A stretch of DNA of 8,424 nt from assembly GCA_002432555.1 (NCBI GenBank), contig DJFO01000312.1, positions 1 to 8,424 of the forward strand, written 5' to 3'. This document shows positions 1-6,251 of this stretch, piece after piece (position 1 is the first letter of the stretch; each line of letters begins with the position of its first letter). The notes beneath the pieces were generated by a model. The model was not told the DNA's origin. It saw only the letters and a list, made by a program, of their open reading frames with translations, and ran no database searches. The DNA is from Marinagarivorans sp. UBA5870 (lineage in GTDB: Bacteria > Pseudomonadota > Gammaproteobacteria > Pseudomonadales > Cellvibrionaceae). The translations under genes and the position numbers were made by a program.

Positions 1-1
1 C

Positions 2-265
2 CGCGTCAAACGGGCCGTAGTCATGGCGGATGACAGATTGGTCAGCTCCCAGGATCTTGGAATTGCCCCCACAGGCGAAAGTTTGAACATCAATCTGCGC
101 CATGTAAGACAGAATGCTGAGAAGGCCGCAATATTGCGAGCACTCACTATGACGGAGAGCAACATATCCGCAACGTCAAAACTCTTGGGTGTCACCCGAC
201 CCACCCTCTATGACCTTTTAAAGAAGTACAACATCCAGGTGCCCGGAGCTCAGGACCTGCCGTAG
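2..265 (+). CDS. prsR: PrsR-like PEP-CTERM-box response regulator, C-terminal end (partial)
   Basis: The reading frame is open from the left edge (position 2) to the TAG at 263-265, so this is the last 87 codons of a longer gene; the ATG at 23 is internal. The visible part is the Fis-type helix-turn-helix of an NtrC/AtoC-class sigma-54 activator. A linker is followed by an AEKAAILRAL helix, then SATSKLLGVTRPTLYDLLKK, the recognition helix-turn-helix, ending KYNI. The RPTLYDLLKKY wording is typical of PrsR, the response regulator paired with PrsK in PEP-CTERM/exosortase bacteria. The receiver and AAA+ domains would lie upstream and are not visible. A sigma-54 promoter with upstream repeats lies about 400 bases downstream, which fits this role. 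A generic AtoC/ZraR-type regulator is the alternative; PrsR is favoured by the motif and the EPS setting. Confidence 0.82.
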   Translation, partial: RVKRAVVMADDRLVSSQDLGIAPTGESLNINLRHVRQNAEKAAILRALTMTESNISATSKLLGVTRPTLYDLLKKYNIQVPGAQDLP

Positions 266-277
266 ACAGCAAGTGCA

Positions 278-310
278 GGAGCTGCGGCCTACACAAGGTG
301 CCGCAGCCCC
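278..310 (+). terminator. Hairpin after prsR, possible terminator
   Basis: GCTGCGGC (281-288) pairs perfectly with GCCGCAGC (300-307) across an 11-base loop. GG/CC at 278-279 and 309-310 extend the stem beyond one mismatch. It starts 12 bases after the prsR stop codon. No T-run follows, so it is not a classic intrinsic terminator; it may act with Rho or protect the 3' end. Confidence 0.35.
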
Positions 311-497
311 TGTCGGAGAATTTCACACCAAGATATTCCTGTTAGAACAATCAGTTAGCTCTGCCCGTCGCCGTCCTTTAGATAATTTATACGCCACACC
401 CCCTTTCCCGCATTGCGATCGTGGCAAAGTTTGCACTGCAGCAAAAGCCATGTCGGCGTTTTATACATAGGCCCCATTTTGGCCGCCGGAGGGATTT

Positions 498-548
498 GCA
501 AAAATCGCCTGGAATTTAGCAAAAACGCCTGATTAAAAAATCATCAGG
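498..548 (+). promoter_or_regulatory. Tandem repeat plus inverted repeat, candidate upstream activator site
   Basis: GCAAAAATCGCCTG (498-511) is repeated as GCAAAAACGCCTG (519-531) with one base deleted, starting 21 bases later, i.e. two helical turns. The second copy runs into an inverted repeat, CCTGAT (528-533) and ATCAGG (543-548), around an A-tract. The block lies roughly 110-190 bases upstream of the predicted start of the sigma-54 promoter at 660-675, the usual place for an NtrC-family enhancer. That PrsR is the binder is inference. Confidence 0.45.
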
Positions 549-563
549 TTTCCGCTCCTCGTA

Positions 564-576
564 TAAGCGATTGATT
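564..576 (-). promoter_or_regulatory. IHF binding site, exact consensus match
   Basis: On the minus strand the bases read AATCAATCGCTTA, matching every specified position of the IHF consensus WATCAANNNNTTR. The surrounding DNA is A/T-rich. It lies between the candidate enhancer (498-548) and the -24/-12 promoter (660-675), where a bend is needed to bring a sigma-54 activator to the polymerase. Confidence 0.5.
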
Positions 577-659
577 TTAAAGCACTTATTAGCCTAGCTT
601 CAAAAAGACAGAGCGTATCCAACCGTAAAAAAAATGTGATGAAATTCAAAGAATTTCCC

Positions 660-675
660 TGGCACAGAATCTGCT
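660..675 (+). promoter_or_regulatory. Sigma-54 (-24/-12) promoter
   Basis: TGGCACAGAATCTGCT matches the sigma-54 consensus TGGCAC-N5-TTGCW except for C in place of the first T of the -12 element. The invariant GG (661-662) and GC (673-674) are exactly 10 bases apart, as required. Transcription would begin near 686, giving a leader of about 80 bases before the ATG at 769. The upstream repeats, IHF site and the neighbouring PrsR-like gene support it. Confidence 0.72.
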
Positions 676-768
676 AATGATATTGAGCGTCCCATCGACG
701 CTACCAAATTAGGCCACCTCAAAAAGTTGGCTCAGATTTTGACCACAGGAAGGAATAGGACAATATTT

Positions 769-951
769 ATGAAAAGAGGTTTGCTATTTTTCATAAAAGC
801 CATCGCGATCAGCTTGTTGTTGTCACAAACGACGACCTCTGACACCGGCTATCAACTTATGGGCAACCCGATCGATGAACCGATCTTCTTGACCATCTGC
901 GGCATAGCGCTGCTGTTTCTCGGTTTGTTTCGTTCGAAAGGAAACATCTGA
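769..951 (+). CDS. Small 60-residue membrane protein with a PEP-CTERM-like tail
   Basis: The ATG at 769 is chosen because AGGA (757-760) sits 8 bases upstream; a TTG at 727 in frame has no such support. The N-terminus MKRG followed by a hydrophobic stretch (about residues 5-18, broken by Lys10) looks like a signal peptide or membrane anchor. A short polar middle (20-34) follows. The C-terminus has a D-E-P motif (36-38), a hydrophobic helix (39-54) and a basic end, R55-S-K57. That order matches an exosortase sorting signal, though the first Pro of PEP is replaced by Asp. If both ends are removed, only a dozen or so residues remain. It lies downstream of a sigma-54 promoter next to a prsR-like gene, the expected context for a PrsR target. 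I do not recognise a named family. A two-helix membrane protein unrelated to exosortase is the alternative. Confidence 0.62.
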   Translation: MKRGLLFFIKAIAISLLLSQTTTSDTGYQLMGNPIDEPIFLTICGIALLFLGLFRSKGNI

Positions 952-1045
952 CACGATCCGCCCTCCGGGTCGCGAGCAGGCGTCCAGCCAGACCGATCGA
1001 AGCGACCGAAAATTTATTCTTATAAAATAAAATCCAATTTGCTGA

Positions 1046-1092
1046 CGAATTCTCACCATGCCGCCCAGGCTGTGGCTGGCATGGTGCATTCG
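1046..1092 (+). other. Long imperfect stem-loop in the leader upstream of the sugar-phosphate transferase
   Basis: CACCATGCC (1054-1062) is the exact reverse complement of GGCATGGTG (1078-1086), with a 15-base loop. Outside it CGAAT (1046-1050) pairs with ATTCG (1088-1092) across a small internal loop. No T-run follows on the plus strand. It could terminate transcription of the small gene weakly, or be a protein-binding site directly upstream of the predicted promoter at 1093-1121. Confidence 0.4.
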
Positions 1093-1121
1093 CTCACAGC
1101 GAAAGACTAAACTGATATACT
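1093..1121 (+). promoter_or_regulatory. Possible sigma-70 promoter for the sugar-phosphate transferase gene
   Basis: TATACT (1116-1121) differs by one base from the -10 consensus and is preceded by TGA, an extended -10. CTCACA (1093-1098) is a 4-of-6 match to the -35 at 17-base spacing. Transcription would start near 1128, about 60 bases before the ATG at 1188. Confidence 0.42.
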
Positions 1122-1187
1122 CCGCGACCGACTTTGGAAAGCTGATACTTCTACCGGGATTCCTTTAACCTAGATCTAAAGAACTGC

Positions 1188-2621
1188 ATGAGCGAACCAA
1201 ATCCGTTTGCAAACCAAAAACCCCGCAATAAACGACTGCTGCAAAATCATGACACGCTCGCGCAGTGGGTTCAGCACATATTAAATCTCAGCATTGTCAG
1301 CGCAACCCTATGTGGGTTCGCTTATTGGCGCGACGGAGATGTCGGACAGCAATACCGGACCATGCTTGCCTTCGCAATCTTATTGATGACCATCACTTAC
1401 CATATAATGGGCGTCTTCCGCCGTTTCGATCGGCTTGACGGGGCAATTCAACATTTGGCCCGCGCTTGGGGCGTAGTCATTATTATTCTGGCGTGGACCG
1501 CCTTCCTTACCCGAACCTCCGAGGAATATTCCCGCCAGGTTATCGTCTATTGGGTACTTACTGCTTTTTTTGGTCAGGCCGTTCTCCTGACGCTCACCTA
1601 CAACTGGTTCAAGCTTTACCGCCGCAAATATCAACAACGACTGCCGGCTGTGATCATGGGCACCGGCCACCTCGCCCGGCACTTGGCGTTGAGCATTAAA
1701 AAAAATATTTGGTTAAACGATACGATCGTCGGCGTGATTCGTCATCATGATGAACCCGCCACTTGGAACGTCGGTGAAATTCCCGTTCTGGGTGACGATA
1801 CCCAGCTCGACGAGATCATCAAGCAATTCGGAGTGCGGCGCATTTATGTCGCCCTGCCGTTAAAACTCACTTACCAGGTAAAGACCGTCCACGACGAGCT
1901 GTTCGATGAAAACCTCGACCTGGTTTGGGCGCCGGATATTTTCGAGTTTCAACTTCTCAATCACAGCGTGCGGGAAGTTGCTGGAATTCCGCTGCTCAAC
2001 CTGAGCGAAACACCGCTCATGGCCGGCGGCCCCGCCTTTATCAAACTAATGATGGATAAGGTTATTTCGCTCATACTGATCCTTCTACTCAGCCCAGTGC
2101 TTGCCGCGCTTGCGCTCGCAGTCAAACTTTCCTCGCCGGGCCCTATCATATTCAAACAGCAGCGAGACGGCTGGGACGGGAAGAAATTCAACGTCTACAA
2201 ATTCCGCAGCATGTATGTTCATCAGGAAAAGGACGTCATAGAGCAAGCAAAGAAAAACGATTCTCGCATTACGCCGCTTGGCAGCTTTATCCGGCGCACC
2301 AGCCTTGATGAGCTGCCGCAACTGTTTAACGCATTGGAAGGGTCTATGTCACTGGTGGGACCGCGACCGCACGCGGTATCCCACAACATTTACTATTCGG
2401 ATAAAGTTAAGGCCTATCTAGCGCGTCACCGCGTCAAACCTGGCATCACTGGACTTGCGCAGATTTCTGGCTTTCGCGGCGAGACAGAATCGCTGGAAGC
2501 CATGCAAAAGCGCGTTGAATACGACCTGGAGTACATCAGCAACTGGTCGCCACTCCTCGACTTGAAAATTCTCTTCCTCACGCCCATACGTCTGATTTCC
2601 AAGCGCGGCAACGCTTATTGA
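1188..2621 (+). CDS. Undecaprenyl-phosphate glucose phosphotransferase (WcaJ-type priming enzyme)
   Basis: This 477-residue inner-membrane enzyme would transfer a sugar-1-phosphate, probably glucose-1-phosphate from UDP-glucose, to undecaprenyl phosphate, the first step of EPS repeat-unit assembly. Four membrane helices lie at about 31-47, 59-77, 94-108 and 117-138. A Rossmann-like CoA_binding_3 region starts at GTGHLA (158-163). The re-entrant hydrophobic segment of the catalytic domain is at 292-314. The bacterial sugar transferase domain shows KFRSM (338-342), the catalytic Asp-Glu pair in DELPQ (D374, E375), LVGPRPH (389-395), KPGITGLAQ (417-425) and GFRGETE (428-434). The ending in NAY and the GFRGET motif match the glucose phosphotransferase subgroup best. 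Where relatives usually have GWAQ, this has GLAQ. Length is normal. The ribosome binding site is weak. It ends 2 bases from the stop of the convergent gene. Confidence 0.96.
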   Translation: MSEPNPFANQKPRNKRLLQNHDTLAQWVQHILNLSIVSATLCGFAYWRDGDVGQQYRTMLAFAILLMTITYHIMGVFRRFDRLDGAIQHLARAWGVVIIILAWTAFLTRTSEEYSRQVIVYWVLTAFFGQAVLLTLTYNWFKLYRRKYQQRLPAVIMGTGHLARHLALSIKKNIWLNDTIVGVIRHHDEPATWNVGEIPVLGDDTQLDEIIKQFGVRRIYVALPLKLTYQVKTVHDELFDENLDLVWAPDIFEFQLLNHSVREVAGIPLLNLSETPLMAGGPAFIKLMMDKVISLILILLLSPVLAALALAVKLSSPGPIIFKQQRDGWDGKKFNVYKFRSMYVHQEKDVIEQAKKNDSRITPLGSFIRRTSLDELPQLFNALEGSMSLVGPRPHAVSHNIYYSDKVKAYLARHRVKPGITGLAQISGFRGETESLEAMQKRVEYDLEYISNWSPLLDLKILFLTPIRLISKRGNAY

Positions 2622-2623
2622 AC

Positions 2624-3946
2624 TCAGAGATCGAGGAGGCGATATTGGAAGCGGGCACCGACGTAACTGGACGTGTAGCCTTCTTGCGCGTCTGAATCCC
2701 TGTCAACCGTACCCACATACAGGTCGAGCTCGCCGTTGCGCATCAGCTGCGGAAAACCCACGCCGAAATCGACCTTTGTTTGCGTATAGCCGCTGTTCAA
2801 GGGGCTGTTCACCTCCTCAAACTCACTGAAAGTGCCGCGCAGCGACAGCAGCAGGTTGGCGCTCGCCAGGTAGGCAAGCCGCGTCCCGGCGATGGTTTCG
2901 CGGGAATCGAACTCGGTAAAGGTGACATATTCTTCTTCGTCGAAGCCGACATTGAACTCCAGAGTACAGCCACGGCAGATCTGAGCATGGCTCCAGGCCA
3001 GCCGAAACTGGCGAATTTTGAACTGGTCGACCGCGTCTTCTAGCCGGCCGTCAACCTCAACATCAGGCTGAAACTCCACCGTTTCGTTACTTCCTTGTGA
3101 GGTGTCCGAAAGGAATTGGTTGTAGCTTGCCGTGAGAGCCTGGGCGCCTATTTGATAATTTAATTCGATCCTGGCAGATGGCGACCGCGTGATGCGGAAA
3201 TCATTTTCGATCTTATTCGAGCCGATTTCTATCTCATATTGCAGCCGGCGCAACTCGGCCCGCCAGACGGCGGCTACACGTTTGTAGGTCAAGTCGCTGT
3301 TGTCGAGATAGCGGTATTGCAGGTCGTAGCCGGTGAAGGAGAGCCCTATCGCATGAAGTGGTGAAATCGCGCGATCCAAATTCAGGCCCGCGCTATAACG
3401 CACGGCTTCGTTCTCTTCGGTTTCGTCAAAGTGAATGTCTGTAGCCCCCGCCCAGAGGGTCACCAGGTTGGGTTGCCCGGCACGCACTGAGCCGGAGAGC
3501 ACGCCGGAAAAAAATTGGCGGCTGTCGCGATTCGCCGGCAAATCCTGTGCAAGGGGATCGAGTGATACCTCGCGCGAGGAGTGGGAAAGCCGGGCGTAAT
3601 AGCGACGATGCTGCGGTCCGAGCGTCAGCACCGCATCCCCAAGCAACACCTGCTCATCCTCTTCGGAAAACTCTGAATAGCGCCGGTCCTCCAGCGCATA
3701 GTTGGTCGTGAAATCGGCCCAGGCTCCCTGAAGATGTCCCTCGGCAGCCAGGCTTCCGACGGTTTGAGTTTCGCTGACCTGATCTTCCGAGTCGGACTGC
3801 AGACCCGCATTTTCCACCGAACGCACATCCAGGGCGGCGTCGACAGCCAGCCCGGCCATATCTTGCGTCTCGACAAGGGTCTGGGCCTGTACCGCGCCGG
3901 CCAGACCGCCCAAAGCCACCACCACAGCTGAATAAAGTTTTCCCAC
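2624..3946 (-). CDS. Outer-membrane beta-barrel protein, EPS/PEP-CTERM associated
   Basis: The frame has no ATG near its beginning. I chose the GTG at 3946: it follows GGGGGGA, lies about 30 bases after a predicted transcription start, and gives a signal peptide MGKLYSAVVVALGGLAGAVQA with cleavage before Gln. A TTG at 3958 is the alternative. The mature part (about 420 residues) consists of alternating polar and hydrophobic strands with tyrosines and acidic turns, ending in YVGARFQYRLLDL, as expected for a beta-barrel, although the last residue is Leu rather than the usual Phe. A C-R-G-C pair in the third quarter could form a disulfide in the periplasm. It resembles the hypothetical outer-membrane proteins of PEP-CTERM/EPS loci (EpsL-like or TIGR03016-like); a BBP2-type porin is another possibility. 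Role in polymer export or anchoring is inferred from neighbours only. Confidence 0.83.
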   Translation of the reverse strand: MGKLYSAVVVALGGLAGAVQAQTLVETQDMAGLAVDAALDVRSVENAGLQSDSEDQVSETQTVGSLAAEGHLQGAWADFTTNYALEDRRYSEFSEEDEQVLLGDAVLTLGPQHRRYYARLSHSSREVSLDPLAQDLPANRDSRQFFSGVLSGSVRAGQPNLVTLWAGATDIHFDETEENEAVRYSAGLNLDRAISPLHAIGLSFTGYDLQYRYLDNSDLTYKRVAAVWRAELRRLQYEIEIGSNKIENDFRITRSPSARIELNYQIGAQALTASYNQFLSDTSQGSNETVEFQPDVEVDGRLEDAVDQFKIRQFRLAWSHAQICRGCTLEFNVGFDEEEYVTFTEFDSRETIAGTRLAYLASANLLLSLRGTFSEFEEVNSPLNSGYTQTKVDFGVGFPQLMRNGELDLYVGTVDRDSDAQEGYTSSYVGARFQYRLLDL

Positions 3947-3980
3947 TGTTCCCCCCAAAAGCCCCGTAACCGAGTCGCGG

Positions 3981-4007
3981 ATTATACGCCGACCCCACCA
4001 ATAGCAA
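3981..4007 (-). promoter_or_regulatory. Sigma-70-like promoter for the beta-barrel gene
   Basis: The minus strand carries a perfect -10, TATAAT (3981-3986). TTGCTA (4002-4007) is a 4-of-6 -35 match at a short 15-base spacing. Transcription would start near 3975, leaving a leader of about 30 bases before the GTG at 3946. Confidence 0.5.
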
Positions 4008-4126
4008 TAATTCTTTCCTCTCTATTTCCTTCCCGGAAGCAATTATCTCTCCGCCTACCCGGAGAATTGCTCGAGTGTCTTATTCCATTCGCGAGCCGCT
4101 TACATTTCATACAAGAGCCCGTGAGC

Positions 4127-4154
4127 TTGGCAAGCGAGGTCGCTGTGCTAGACT
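4127..4154 (+). promoter_or_regulatory. Sigma-70 promoter for the glycosyltransferase-cysQ operon
   Basis: TTGGCA (4127-4132) matches the -35 at five of six positions. TAGACT (4149-4154) matches the -10 at four of six, with 16-base spacing, and TGC just before it forms an extended -10. Predicted transcription starts near 4161, about 60 bases before the ATG at 4223. Confidence 0.5.
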
Positions 4155-4222
4155 GCGAAGCATTTTTCGCGGACAGGGTCGGCTCGCAGTCGACCGCGCT
4201 TCTCTTTGATCGGATAGGACCT

Positions 4223-4987
4223 ATGAGCTCCAAAGTGCGTCTATTGAACGTCGACATAGACAATTTGACAGTCGACGAGCTGCTGGAAAAATATCGAAAA
4301 GGGATTCTCTTCACCCCCAACATCGACCATCTCATCAAGCTGCAAAAAGATGCGTCATTTTACGCCTGCTATCAACAAGCCGACTTCGTGGTGTGTGACA
4401 GCCGCATTTTATTTGTCCTAAGTAAACTGCTGTTCCCCAAGCAGGCTCTCAAAGCTCAAATCACAGGCTCCGACTTTTTCCCCGCGTTTTGCCTGCATCA
4501 CCGCCAAAATAGCGATGTTCGAATTTTTCTATTGGGCGGCACCGAACAATCGGTCGAAATCGCCCGGGAAAAGATTAATCAACGCACCGCCAGCCACATT
4601 GTCGTCGGCGCCTACTCCCCGCCATTCGGTTTCGAGAAATCCGCCGAGGAGACCCAGAAGATCGTCGAATTGATTACTCGATCTGGGGCCAACACGCTGG
4701 CAGTCGGGGTTGGCGCGCCCAAGCAGGAAAAATGGATCTGCCAACAGCGGGACAAATTACCTACCATCACCCGCTACCTCGCGATAGGCGCAACTATCGA
4801 ATTCGAGAGCGGCAATCTCCAACGCGCGCCGAAATGGATGACCACAGCCGGCCTGGAATGGCTGTATCGCCTTCTGCAGGAACCCAAACGCCTGGCGAAG
4901 CGCTATCTGGTTGAAGATCTGCCTATCTTTGTCCTACTACTCAAGCAACGCCTGGGCACTTATAAAAACCCTTGGTCGAATCCGTAA
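4223..4987 (+). CDS. WecG/TagA/CpsF-family glycosyltransferase
   Basis: This 254-residue enzyme of family GT26 would add a sugar, often an N-acetylmannosamine-type or glucose-type residue, to a lipid-linked monosaccharide at the cytoplasmic face of the membrane. Motifs are TPNIDH (31-36), the Asp of CDSR (D59, likely the catalytic base known from TagA), TGSD (81-84), FLLGGTE (102-108) and GVGAPKQEKW (162-171). The C-terminus is rich in Leu and Arg/Lys, as in relatives that bind the membrane there. The ATG at 4223 is preferred because GGATAGGA lies just upstream and the length then equals the family norm. The frame continues open upstream to 4067, but that extension contains the predicted promoter and no family sequence. 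cysQ begins 5 bases after the stop codon. The donor sugar cannot be told from sequence. Confidence 0.92.
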   Translation: MSSKVRLLNVDIDNLTVDELLEKYRKGILFTPNIDHLIKLQKDASFYACYQQADFVVCDSRILFVLSKLLFPKQALKAQITGSDFFPAFCLHHRQNSDVRIFLLGGTEQSVEIAREKINQRTASHIVVGAYSPPFGFEKSAEETQKIVELITRSGANTLAVGVGAPKQEKWICQQRDKLPTITRYLAIGATIEFESGNLQRAPKWMTTAGLEWLYRLLQEPKRLAKRYLVEDLPIFVLLLKQRLGTYKNPWSNP

Positions 4988-4992
4988 CCATC

Positions 4993-5814
4993 ATGGATTC
5001 CGTCCTTCTCCGCAAACTGCTGCAGCTGTGCCACGAGGCGGGCGCGGCAATTTCGGACATTTATCAGCGCGCGGACTGCGAAATCAGCCTGAAAAGCGAC
5101 CAATCACCGGTCACACTCGCCGACCGCACGAGCCACGATATTCTTGTAACGGGCCTCGGAGAAATTGCGTCCTACCCAGTACTCTCTGAGGAAGCGGCGA
5201 TTCCGGCTTGGAGCGAACGCCAAACCTGGGGAGAATATTGGTTGATCGACCCGCTCGACGGCACTCGGGAATTCATCAAACGCAATGGCGATTTCACCGT
5301 CAATATTGCTCTCATCAAAGCTGGCAAACCGATTCTCGGTGTGGTCTATGCGCCCGTCACCCAGCTGTTCTACTACGGCGCGAGCACCGGCGGCGCTTTT
5401 CGCCAAGTGGGTCTCAATGGACAGCCCTTGTTGATTCAACCCGCGCCACCACCCGACCTCTCTCTCCCCTGGCGACTACTGGACAGTCGATCTTATAGGT
5501 CCGAAGCGATCACCGCCCTGGCGGCAAGCCTGACCAACAGCAGAGTGAGCCAAGTGGGCAGCTCACTGAAACTCTGCCTGGTCGCCGAAGGCGCGGCAGA
5601 TCTTTACCCACGTTTCGGCCCGACCAGCGAGTGGGACACGGCTGCCGCGCAAGCAGTAGTGGAAGCCGCCGGCGGCTGCGTGCTTGACGCGCGCACCCTG
5701 AGACCTCTGACCTACAACATCAGGGAGTCATTGTTAAATCCATCCTTTGTAGTGTGCGCCGAAGTTTCACCAGCCTGGTCTTCGACGGTACAAGCGCTGG
5801 CTATGCGGGGTTGA
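4993..5814 (+). CDS. cysQ: 3'(2'),5'-bisphosphate nucleotidase CysQ
   Basis: This 273-residue Mg-dependent phosphatase of the inositol monophosphatase superfamily converts 3'-phosphoadenosine 5'-phosphate (PAP) to AMP and phosphate in the cytoplasm. The motifs are in the usual order: SPVTLADR (38-45), LSEEA with metal ligand E67, WLIDPLDGTREF (83-94; D86 and D89 bind metal), RNGDFTVNIALI and WDTAAA with D215. The DGTREFIKRNGDFTVN wording is diagnostic of CysQ rather than SuhB. The ATG at 4993 is 5 bases after the stop of the glycosyltransferase gene and has no clear ribosome binding site, so translation is probably coupled. An upstream TTG (4972) would overlap the previous gene and adds nothing conserved. 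PAP is the by-product of sulfotransferases and PAPS reductase, so its placement with EPS genes suggests a sulfated polymer; that is inference. Confidence 0.94.
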   Translation: MDSVLLRKLLQLCHEAGAAISDIYQRADCEISLKSDQSPVTLADRTSHDILVTGLGEIASYPVLSEEAAIPAWSERQTWGEYWLIDPLDGTREFIKRNGDFTVNIALIKAGKPILGVVYAPVTQLFYYGASTGGAFRQVGLNGQPLLIQPAPPPDLSLPWRLLDSRSYRSEAITALAASLTNSRVSQVGSSLKLCLVAEGAADLYPRFGPTSEWDTAAAQAVVEAAGGCVLDARTLRPLTYNIRESLLNPSFVVCAEVSPAWSSTVQALAMRG

Positions 5815-5824
5815 GGCCTCAACC
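5809..5824. repeat. 16-base perfect palindrome over the cysQ stop codon
   Basis: GGTTGAGGCCTCAACC is its own reverse complement and contains the cysQ TGA (5812-5814). AGGCCTC recurs at 5857-5863, and near-identical AGCCTCGAA and GGCCTCGAA follow at 5847-5855 and 5858-5866. Function unknown; it could stabilise the 3' end. Confidence 0.6.
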
Positions 5825-5885
5825 GGCAAGACCTTGCGCGCACTCAAGCCTCGAATAGGCCTCGAACGCATTTATGAATATAAAT

Positions 5886-5932
5886 ACAGGTCGGCGACTC
5901 CGGTCAAACGATCGGCAACCTGCCTGTTTTTT
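5886..5932 (+). terminator. Possible intrinsic terminator of the glycosyltransferase-cysQ operon
   Basis: An inner hairpin CCGGTC (5900-5905), loop AAAC, GATCGG (5910-5915) has six pairs including one G-T. It is enclosed by ACAGG (5886-5890) pairing with CCTGT (5923-5927), directly followed by five more T residues (six T in a row, 5927-5932). It lies about 75-115 bases after the cysQ stop. Confidence 0.45.
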
Positions 5933-6079
5933 GATCTAAACGGGGCCATTTCGAACGCTTTTTTACAAAATCTGCTGCGGGGCAACACGACTTTCATCGC
6001 AAGCGAAGCCGCAGCCCCGCCCGAAGATGATGCAAAATGCCGGTTTTTACGCGGTCCGCAAGCACCACAATGGCTCCAG

Positions 6080-6097
6080 CTGGGTTAATTAACCCAG
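6080..6097. repeat. 18-base perfect palindrome
   Basis: CTGGGTTAATTAACCCAG reads the same on both strands. No T-run follows in either direction, so it is more like an operator or recombination site than a terminator. No gene adjoins it within 250 bases. Confidence 0.65.
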
Positions 6098-6251
6098 ATA
6101 CAGCGGTTACAGAGCCGCATTGTGAAGTATGCAACACATTGTAGAATTGACAATCATCTCCCCAAGCAGCCAAAATCCCCCCTGCCTCCATCCAGCACAT
6201 GTTAAAGCGCAGAATGGCGCGATAAGAGTATTACGGAAGGCAAGCATGTGA

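Larger units (their letters stand above)
266..768. other. Intergenic control region between prsR and the small CTERM-like gene
   Basis: These 503 bases hold no credible gene on either strand. The short frame at 273-470 lacks a ribosome binding site and any recognisable domain, and it runs through the hairpin at 278-310. The right half (about 480-680) is A/T-rich and contains the repeats, IHF site and sigma-54 promoter listed separately. Nothing else clear was seen in 311-480. Confidence 0.7.

Noticed and set aside
273..470. 65-residue frame after prsR
   Set aside because: It crosses the hairpin at 278-310, has no ribosome binding site, no domain and no compositional sign of coding.
727..768. 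TTG start extending the small CTERM-like protein by 14 residues
   Set aside because: The ATG at 769 has AGGA 8 bases upstream and gives a clean hydrophobic N-terminus; the extension puts polar residues ahead of it.
4127..4143. Sigma-54-like TTGGCA...CGCT pattern
   Set aside because: The GG to GC spacing is 11 bases rather than 10 and the -12 element is poor; the same bases fit a sigma-70 promoter better.
4067..4222. N-terminal extension of the WecG-family gene by 52 residues
   Set aside because: Starts at a TTG, contains the predicted promoter and has no family sequence; the ATG at 4223 gives the normal family length.
4972..4992. TTG start for cysQ overlapping the glycosyltransferase gene
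   Set aside because: Adds seven residues not expected in CysQ; the ATG at 4993 fits the family start.
5834..6088. 84-residue frame downstream of cysQ
   Set aside because: It runs through the probable terminator at 5886-5932, has no ribosome binding site and no recognisable domain.
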